A DNA stretch of 64,000 nucleotides from Prauserella endophytica (GTDB lineage Bacteria; Actinomycetota; Actinomycetes; Mycobacteriales; Pseudonocardiaceae): positions 124,001 through 188,000 of the forward strand of contig NZ_SWMS01000006.1 in the NCBI RefSeq assembly GCF_005146945.1, read 5' to 3'. Of this stretch, positions 59,237-64,000 are shown one piece after another. A program made the position numbers and the translations under genes. The notes beneath the pieces were generated by a model. That model was not told the origin of the DNA, ran no database searches, and saw only the letters and a program-made list of their open reading frames with translations. The first letter of the stretch is position 1. The number at the start of each line of letters is the position of its first letter.

Positions 59237-60030
59237 CGCGCACCCCGCTGGGACGGATGCCAGTGCAGGACGCGCCGCTCGCCCGCGGCGAAGAGCGCGT
59301 TGAGCACCCAGCCGAGCAGGCCGGTGACGATGATGAGCGCGTACAGCAGGTCCGTGGCCCCGCCGACGCGCGCGGCGTTGATCTCCCTGCCGAGTCCGGG
59401 GGAGCCGATCACGAGCTCGGCCGTCACCGCGAGGATCAGCGCCACCGACGACGAGATGCGCAGGCCCGTCGCGACGTAGGGCACCGCGCCCGGCAGCACC
59501 ACGCGCGTGAGCCGTTCGACGCGGCCGAGCCGGAACACGCGCGCGGTGTCGAGCGCGACCGGGTCGACGTCCTGCATCCCGTAGAGGGTCTGGATCAGCA
59601 GCGGCCAGAAAGCGGCGAAGGCCGCGAGGAACACCTTGCTCTCCAGCCCCACGCCGTAGACCAGGATCGCGAGCGGGACGAGCGCCACCGACGGGATGGG
59701 CCGGAGGAACTCGATGATCACCCGGAACGCCCGGTACCGCACGGCGCTCGTGCCGAGCAGCATCCCGATCGGCACGGCGAACGCCGCCGCGATTCCGAGC
59801 CCGAGCGCCCACCCCTGCAGCGTCTGCCCGACCGCCGACCAGAACGACGTCTCGGTGGTCTGCCGGCCCAGCTCCGCGAACATCTCGGTCACCGGCGGGA
59901 AGTAGCGCCGGGGCAGCAGTCCGGTCCGGGCGGCCACCTCGGCGAGCAACAGCACGGCCGCGACCCCGGACCACGTCTGCGCGACGGTGCGCGCCCGCGG
60001 CCGGGCGGCACGCACCCGCTGGGCCACCAT
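59233..60030 (-). CDS. ABC transporter permease 1 (SsuC/TauC type)
   Basis: A 265-residue permease, related to but clearly different from permease 2. The coupling motif is LDTARVFRLGRVERLTRVVLP. FLRPIPSVALVPLAILVYGVG near 108-128 is a family signature. ATG at 60030 overlaps the lipoprotein stop. Confidence 0.92.
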   Translation of the reverse strand: MVAQRVRAARPRARTVAQTWSGVAAVLLLAEVAARTGLLPRRYFPPVTEMFAELGRQTTETSFWSAVGQTLQGWALGLGIAAAFAVPIGMLLGTSAVRYRAFRVIIEFLRPIPSVALVPLAILVYGVGLESKVFLAAFAAFWPLLIQTLYGMQDVDPVALDTARVFRLGRVERLTRVVLPGAVPYVATGLRISSSVALILAVTAELVIGSPGLGREINAARVGGATDLLYALIIVTGLLGWVLNALFAAGERRVLHWHPSQRGAR

Positions 60031-61037
60031 CAGTTCCCGCCGGGGGTCCAGATCAGCTCGTCGAGGTCCGGCGGCTGCTCCAGCAGGCCGTACTTCTGGC
60101 TCAGCTCGCTCATCAGCTCGATGGAGGGCCGGTTGAGGTCGGTGCCCCACTGCGCGAGCCGGACCTCGCCGATCAGCTCGTCCGGGATCTGGGTGTAGGT
60201 GCCCAGCGCCTCACGCACGGCGCCGGGGTGGCTGCCGGCGTACTCCAGCGACCTGTTCATGGCCCGCGCGAAGCGCTCAGCCACGTCGGCGTTGTCCGCG
60301 AGGTACTGCTCGGTGGTGAAGTACGTGGCGACCGTGAGGCTCGGCTCCGTCTCGTACAGCGGTGCGACGATCGGGCGCGCGCCGCTCTGCCTGGCGACCG
60401 TGTCGAACGGCTCGACGACGTAGATGGCGTCCACCTCGCCCTGTTCGAGCGCGGCGTTCGCCTCGGGGAATGGCACCTCCACGAACTGCAGCGTCGAGAT
60501 GTCCACGCCGTGCTTCTCCAGCGCCGCCTTTGCGGTCACCTCGGTGATGTTGCGCAGGGTGTTGAGGCTGATCCGTTTGCCCTCCAGGTCCTTCGGCGTG
60601 GTGATGCCGCTGTCGGCGCGGACCCAGATGTGCGACCACGACTGCTGCTCGGTGGCCGCCTCCTGCACGCCCTGCGTGAGGATGCGCACGGGCAGGCCCC
60701 GGCTCGCCGCGATCAGCAGCGACGTGGTGTTGGAGAAGCCGAACTGCAGGTCGCCGCTCTGCACGGCGGGCAGGATCTCGGCGCCGCCCGCGAACTCCTG
60801 CGGTTCCACCCGCAGGCCTTCGTCGGCGAAGAAGCCCTGCTCCCTGCCGACGTAGAGCGGGGCGACATCGGAGATGGGGATGACCCCGACGCGGACGGTG
60901 ACCGGACCCTCGCCCTGCTGGTCGCCGCCGCCCCCGTCACCTCCGCAGGCGGTGGTGACCGTGAGCGTGGCCAGCAGGGCGGCCGCGGCCGAGAGAAACC
61001 GTCGGGGTCCGGAGATCAGTGCACGTGCCTGGGTCAT
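60030..61037 (-). CDS. ABC transporter substrate-binding lipoprotein (NMT1/THI5/SsuA type)
   Basis: A 335-residue receptor with a signal peptide ending in a lipobox (VTTACGG, Cys near 31), then a Gly/Asp-rich linker and a type II binding fold: VRVGVIPISDVAPLYVGREQGFF near 49-71, LQFGFSNTTSLLIA near 97-110 and LQFVEVPFPEANAAL. ATG at 61037 follows GAGGGAG. The ligand could be a sulfonate, a nitrile-type compound or a pyrimidine precursor; it cannot be resolved from sequence. Confidence 0.9.
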   Translation of the reverse strand: MTQARALISGPRRFLSAAAALLATLTVTTACGGDGGGGDQQGEGPVTVRVGVIPISDVAPLYVGREQGFFADEGLRVEPQEFAGGAEILPAVQSGDLQFGFSNTTSLLIAASRGLPVRILTQGVQEAATEQQSWSHIWVRADSGITTPKDLEGKRISLNTLRNITEVTAKAALEKHGVDISTLQFVEVPFPEANAALEQGEVDAIYVVEPFDTVARQSGARPIVAPLYETEPSLTVATYFTTEQYLADNADVAERFARAMNRSLEYAGSHPGAVREALGTYTQIPDELIGEVRLAQWGTDLNRPSIELMSELSQKYGLLEQPPDLDELIWTPGGN

Positions 61038-61093
61038 GGGGCACTCCCTCGTGCCATGCGTGAACCGGCCAGGACTGGAACAGGTCAACAGTC

Positions 61094-61113
61094 TGTCACC
61101 GTTGTGAGTGACA
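61094..61113. promoter_or_regulatory. Small inverted repeat upstream of the importer operon
   Basis: TGTCAC and GTGACA (6-bp arms, 8-nt spacer) lie about 60 nt before the lipoprotein start, in the 263-nt gap between the importer and the SDR gene. A weak operator candidate. The rest of the gap shows nothing else. Confidence 0.25.
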
Positions 61114-61300
61114 CGGGAAGATCTGCCGAGTACCGAAATGGCCCGTATAACGCCCTATACCGCTCGGCCTTGGCCGCCAGGCCGGGACGTGGGCGAACCA
61201 GGGCAGTTCGTCCCCAGGCATCGTCCGGCGGGATCATGTGACTTTCCGACCAGCCGCTCGTTGGGTGGGGCATGGGTCGCGCCTAGGGCATTTCCGTCGT

Positions 61301-62038
61301 TCAGGCCCGGGTGTAGCCGCCGTCGGCGAAGAGTTCGGCACCGGTGATGAACGACGAGGCGTCCGAAGCCAGGAACAGGGCAGCATCGGCGATTTCCTCG
61401 GGCTCGGCCAGCCGCCCCAGTGGCACGGTGGCTTCGGCGAACTGGTCGGCAGCCGACCCTGCGGCGCTCAGCAGGCCAGGGGTCCTGGTGGGTCCCGGGC
61501 TGAGCACATTCACCCGGAACCGACGTTCCCGTGACTGGCGCGCCCAGTTGTGCACGAGGTTGCTCACCGCCGCCTTCGAGGCGCTGTAAACCTCGAGGCC
61601 CTCATTGGGCCGCACGCTGTTGCTTGAGCCGATGACCAGGATGGAGGCGTTCTCCGCCAGCAGCGGAAGCGCCTTCTGAACGGTGAACAGCGGGCCCTTG
61701 ACGTTGACAGCGAGGACCAGATCAACGTTCGCCTCGGTGTGAGAGCCGAGAGCGGCGTCCGCGGCGATTCCCGCATTTGCCACCAGCACGTCGATGCGTC
61801 CAGCCTCGTCACGGACTCGCGTGTAGAGGGCGTCCAGGTCGGCCAGCGCCGAGACGTCCGCTCGTACGCCGGTGGCCGCCGGACCCATCTCCTTGACCGC
61901 CGCATCGAGGCGGTCGGCGTCCCGGCCTGTCACAAAGACCCGTGCGCCCTCTCGGGCGAAGCGGTGGGCTATGGCCAGTCCGATCCCGCTGGTCCCTCCG
62001 GTGATCACAGCGACCTTCTCCCGCAGTACACCCGGCAT
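61301..62038 (-). CDS. SDR family oxidoreductase paired with TetR regulator
   Basis: A 245-residue classical short-chain dehydrogenase. TGGTSGIG near 13-20, NAGIA near 88-92, catalytic Ser in VIGSSNS near 136-142 and YSASK near 150-154. ATG at 62038. Base composition is visibly less GC-biased at third positions than neighbouring genes, as in the divergent TetR gene, so the pair may have been acquired together. SDRs of this type are usually repressed by the adjacent TetR protein and induced by a quinone-like or toxic compound. Confidence 0.9.
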   Translation of the reverse strand: MPGVLREKVAVITGGTSGIGLAIAHRFAREGARVFVTGRDADRLDAAVKEMGPAATGVRADVSALADLDALYTRVRDEAGRIDVLVANAGIAADAALGSHTEANVDLVLAVNVKGPLFTVQKALPLLAENASILVIGSSNSVRPNEGLEVYSASKAAVSNLVHNWARQSRERRFRVNVLSPGPTRTPGLLSAAGSAADQFAEATVPLGRLAEPEEIADAALFLASDASSFITGAELFADGGYTRA

Positions 62039-62063
62039 GTCGAACCCCTCAAGTTATGGAATG

Positions 62064-62095
62064 GATCGTCCACAACGTAAGCGTAATGGACGATC
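62064..62095. promoter_or_regulatory. TetR operator candidate
   Basis: GATCGTCCA at 62064-62072 and TGGACGATC at 62087-62095 are perfect 9-bp arms with a 14-nt spacer, in the 83-nt gap between the divergent SDR and TetR genes. The left arm with its flank also reads as a short palindrome (TGGA-TCG-TCCA). This is the typical position for TetR autoregulation and SDR control. Confidence 0.6.
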
Positions 62096-62121
62096 GAGTC
62101 AAGAATGGGTAGGCTCAGGCC

Positions 62122-62736
62122 ATGCCCAGGCCACGCGCATTCGACGAACAGCAAGTCCTAGCCAGGGCCCGGGAGCAGTTCTGGACGACCGGCTACGCCG
62201 GAACGCGGATGGATGACATTGCCCAGGCGACCGGCCTGGGCAAAGGCAGCTTGTACGGCGCCTTCGGAGGGAAGCGCGAGCTGTTCCATCGCGTGTTCGA
62301 TGACTGGTGTGCCTCAGTCGTCGAGGTGGCCGAAGGGCAACTGACAGGCGGCCCGGACGCAGAGGCACTGGCCCGGCTGTCGGGATACGTGCGCCTGATG
62401 GCTGAAAACGCCGCTTCCGACACCGAACGCCGGGGGTGCCTGGTGGCCAAAGGTGCAGCGGAGTTGGCCCAGCACGATCCGGCGATCGCCGGACGTACGG
62501 CCGATACCATGACGAGACTCCTGGCCCTGCTGCGAGCGGAGGTCAGCGCCGCCCAGCGTCATGGCGACATCGATAGGGCCGCAGACCCCGAGCAGTTGGG
62601 GGCACTGCTGTTGTCGGTGGTTCGCGGTATCGAGGCGGTAGGCAAGGCCGGTTTGACCCCGGAGACACTGCGGAACATCGCGGACACCGTACTGGCCGTC
62701 CTGCCCGCACCCGGGGAAAGGAAGCCTTGCCGCTGA
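62122..62736 (+). CDS. TetR-family transcriptional regulator
   Basis: A 204-residue TetR-type repressor. N-terminal helix-turn-helix near 20-45 (YAGTRMDDIAQATGLGKGSLYGAFGGK) and a C-terminal ligand domain of the LmrA/YxaF-like group (AENAASDTERRGCLVAKGAAELA). ATG at 62122. It is divergent from the SDR gene, with the inverted repeat at 62064-62095 between them. Confidence 0.93.
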   Translation: MPRPRAFDEQQVLARAREQFWTTGYAGTRMDDIAQATGLGKGSLYGAFGGKRELFHRVFDDWCASVVEVAEGQLTGGPDAEALARLSGYVRLMAENAASDTERRGCLVAKGAAELAQHDPAIAGRTADTMTRLLALLRAEVSAAQRHGDIDRAADPEQLGALLLSVVRGIEAVGKAGLTPETLRNIADTVLAVLPAPGERKPCR

Positions 62737-62853
62737 GCGCGACCAGGCCTGCGATAAGCAACTCGGCGCCATCACAAGTACATGATCCGCCGGACAGCGC
62801 CTAAGTCGCGCTCCGGCTGGGACGGGAGCCTGGACGCGGAGAGCGCGAGGTGA

Positions 62854-63177
62854 GAGCTGGACCCTCTGAGCACCCTGACCCCGCTGGACCAGTCCGCTCC
62901 GCTGGAGGCGCCGGCCCGCGAGAGCCCGCTGCCGCTGCCGATCGTGGTCGGCGTCGACGGCTCGGCCGCCGCGCTCGCCGCGGTGCGCTGGACGGCGTTC
63001 GAGGCCGCGCGGACCGGCGCCGCCCTGCGCCTGACGCACGTGTGCGACGTGCCGCCGCTCGATCCGCGCGTCGCGCCCGAGCCGGCCGCGGCCCGTGAAC
63101 TGGTGCACGGGGCGCGCTGCCCGGTCGCCGTCGTCCGGCCCCGACGCTGGTCCGATCCATTGTGGACACTTCTCTGA
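62854..63177 (+). pseudogene. Decayed universal stress protein
   Basis: The frame encodes the start of a UspA domain (IVVGVDGSAAALAAVRWTAF) up to LTHVCDVPPLDPR, then jumps directly to the UspA end (AARELVHGARCPVAVVRP). About 60 to 70 middle residues with the ATP-binding GxxGxG loop are missing. No ATG, GTG or TTG lies upstream of the domain in this frame, only a TGA at 62851; the only in-frame GTG (62944) is inside the first strand. So it has lost its start and its middle. It sits beside a Rv1733c-like gene, a dormancy-regulon combination. Confidence 0.7.
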
Positions 63178-63361
63178 GCGGGCTGCGATTGGGCCAAAGC
63201 GGTGACACAGCGTGTGTCTGTCGCCATTCTCACAACACATTGGTGTGGTCCAGCGGACGATTACGTTGAAACACCAGACCTCGTCCCGGGAATAATGTCG
63301 GTGTCGGATGTTGAACCGGCGACTGACGATGGGGCCGCCGGGCGAAGGGGGTCGGTCACTG

Positions 63362-63946
63362 GTGGCATCATCTGGAAGAACCGCGCGGTTGTGGCGGCGG
63401 CTGTTCGTCGGCCGTAATCCGCTGGCGAGGCCGGGGGACCGCCTCGAGTCGCGGTTGCTCGTGATTCTCCTCCTGCTCGTCCTGTTCTCGATCCCCGTGG
63501 TCGCCTCGCTGGGCAGCGAGACCTACGCGAGCAGGCTCGCGGTTGCCGAGCAGGAGGCGGAGTCCAAACACCGGGCCACGGCGGTGCTGCTGGCCGACGC
63601 GCCCGTGAGCATGACCACGGGCGAGCTGGAGAGCGTTGGGGTCCTCGCGCGCTGGGAACGGCCCGACGGCACCGAGCAGGTCGGCGAGGTGAGCGCCTAC
63701 CGGGGCAGCACGCGCGGCACGGAGGTCCCCGTCTGGCTCGACGACAGCGGCGAGCTGACGAGCCCGCCGATCACCAGGGCCGGTGCGGCCACCGACGCCG
63801 CGAGCGTCGCGATCTCGGCATGGCTCGGCGTCGTCGCCCTGTGCGGGCTGGTGTTCCTCGCCGTGCGCGGCGTGCTCGCGCGGCTGCGCGCGGCGCAGTG
63901 GGCACGCGAATGGGCGCGGGTCGAGCGCGAGTGGAGCCGCCGCTGA
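63362..63946 (+). CDS. Rv1733c-like two-TM membrane protein, paralog
   Basis: A 194-residue paralog of the protein at 2206-2808. VGRNPLARPGDRLESRLLV near 16-34 leads into a first membrane segment (to about 50), then an extracytoplasmic part with WLDDSGELTSPP, a second membrane segment near 143-165 and a basic tail. GTG at 63362 is chosen because AAGGGGG is upstream and it matches the N-terminal length of the first paralog; ATG at 63308 and 63329 would add 18 and 11 residues. No clear DosR-like box was found upstream. Confidence 0.85.
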   Translation: MASSGRTARLWRRLFVGRNPLARPGDRLESRLLVILLLLVLFSIPVVASLGSETYASRLAVAEQEAESKHRATAVLLADAPVSMTTGELESVGVLARWERPDGTEQVGEVSAYRGSTRGTEVPVWLDDSGELTSPPITRAGAATDAASVAISAWLGVVALCGLVFLAVRGVLARLRAAQWAREWARVEREWSRR

Positions 63947-64000
63947 CACACCGGCGGTGGTCGAGACCTCTGCCGCCGACCGGGTGAACCCGGCGCCCAC
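63947..64000. other. Right edge, no gene seen
   Basis: The last 54 nt after the Rv1733c-like stop contain no recognisable feature. Confidence 0.4.

Noticed and set aside
62041-63361. A DosR box upstream of the second Rv1733c-like gene
   Set aside because: Only half-site resemblances such as GGGAC or GTCCC with wrong spacing were found.

Overview
The window is a very GC-rich chromosomal segment of an actinomycete. A filamentous member of the Pseudonocardiaceae (Amycolatopsis, Saccharomonospora or Prauserella type) fits best. The reasons are the strong G/C third-position bias, frequent GTG and TTG starts with overlapping stop/start codons, a conservon (cvnABCD), a hopanoid locus and a DosR-type dormancy gene set. 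The family-level placement is inference from gene content; no rRNA or tRNA gene is present. I see no phage, insertion sequence, CRISPR array or obvious genomic island.

Layout. 1-3220: a dormancy-style cluster (partial ribosome-hibernation-like protein, phosphoribosyltransferase, zinc alcohol dehydrogenase, Rv1733c-like membrane protein, Rv1738/DUF1876-like protein) with three DosR-like boxes. 3910-12380: a tightly coupled hopanoid operon, hpnC-hpnD-hpnE-polyprenyl synthase-shc-hpnG::ispH-hpnH. 12646-16657 (minus): SDR, DMT permease, and a glycosyltransferase fused to a WS/DGAT acyltransferase. 16740-19907: an ion-transporter-type permease and an MFS exporter. 19912-29596: a catabolic block with two PucR-type regulators, a GlcG-like protein and a seven-gene minus-strand operon (heme-oxygenase-like diiron oxidase, Rieske ferredoxin, ferredoxin reductase, aldehyde dehydrogenase, second Rieske protein, gamma-glutamyltransferase, RidA). 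29755-34587: a branched-chain-amino-acid-type ABC importer (livGFHM plus lipoprotein). 34893-44518: MshC-like ligase, CoA transferase plus enoyl-CoA hydratase, IclR regulator, MatC carrier, serine-glyoxylate-type aminotransferase and a fused GlcD-GlcF oxidase. 44624-48925: LysR, EamA exporter, PLP decarboxylase, BluB and a small ATPase-like protein. 49261-54522: conservon followed by two tandem styrene-monooxygenase-like flavoproteins. 54686-61037 (minus): patatin-like membrane lipase and a nitrate/sulfonate/taurine-type ABC importer. 61301-62736: SDR/TetR divergent pair. 62854-63946: a decayed universal stress protein and a second Rv1733c-like gene.

How the parts work together. The hopanoid operon carries squalene synthesis (HpnCDE), prenyl chain supply, cyclisation (Shc) and side-chain extension (HpnH, HpnG), plus an IspH domain that feeds isoprenoid precursor and is fused to HpnG. 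The 22.1-34.6 kb block reads as one catabolic unit: Liv-type uptake, an oxygenase with its own electron-transfer chain, aldehyde oxidation, gamma-glutamyl and imine clean-up enzymes, and PucR control. It is the best candidate here for an undescribed pathway.

Two families of non-coding repeats mark gene 3' ends. One is a 21-nt GAGTC-containing repeat arranged in facing arms (12381-12645, 34588-34892, 57562-57643). The other is a perfect 55-nt palindrome between convergent genes (44554-44608 and 54535-54589), whose two copies differ by compensatory base pairs.
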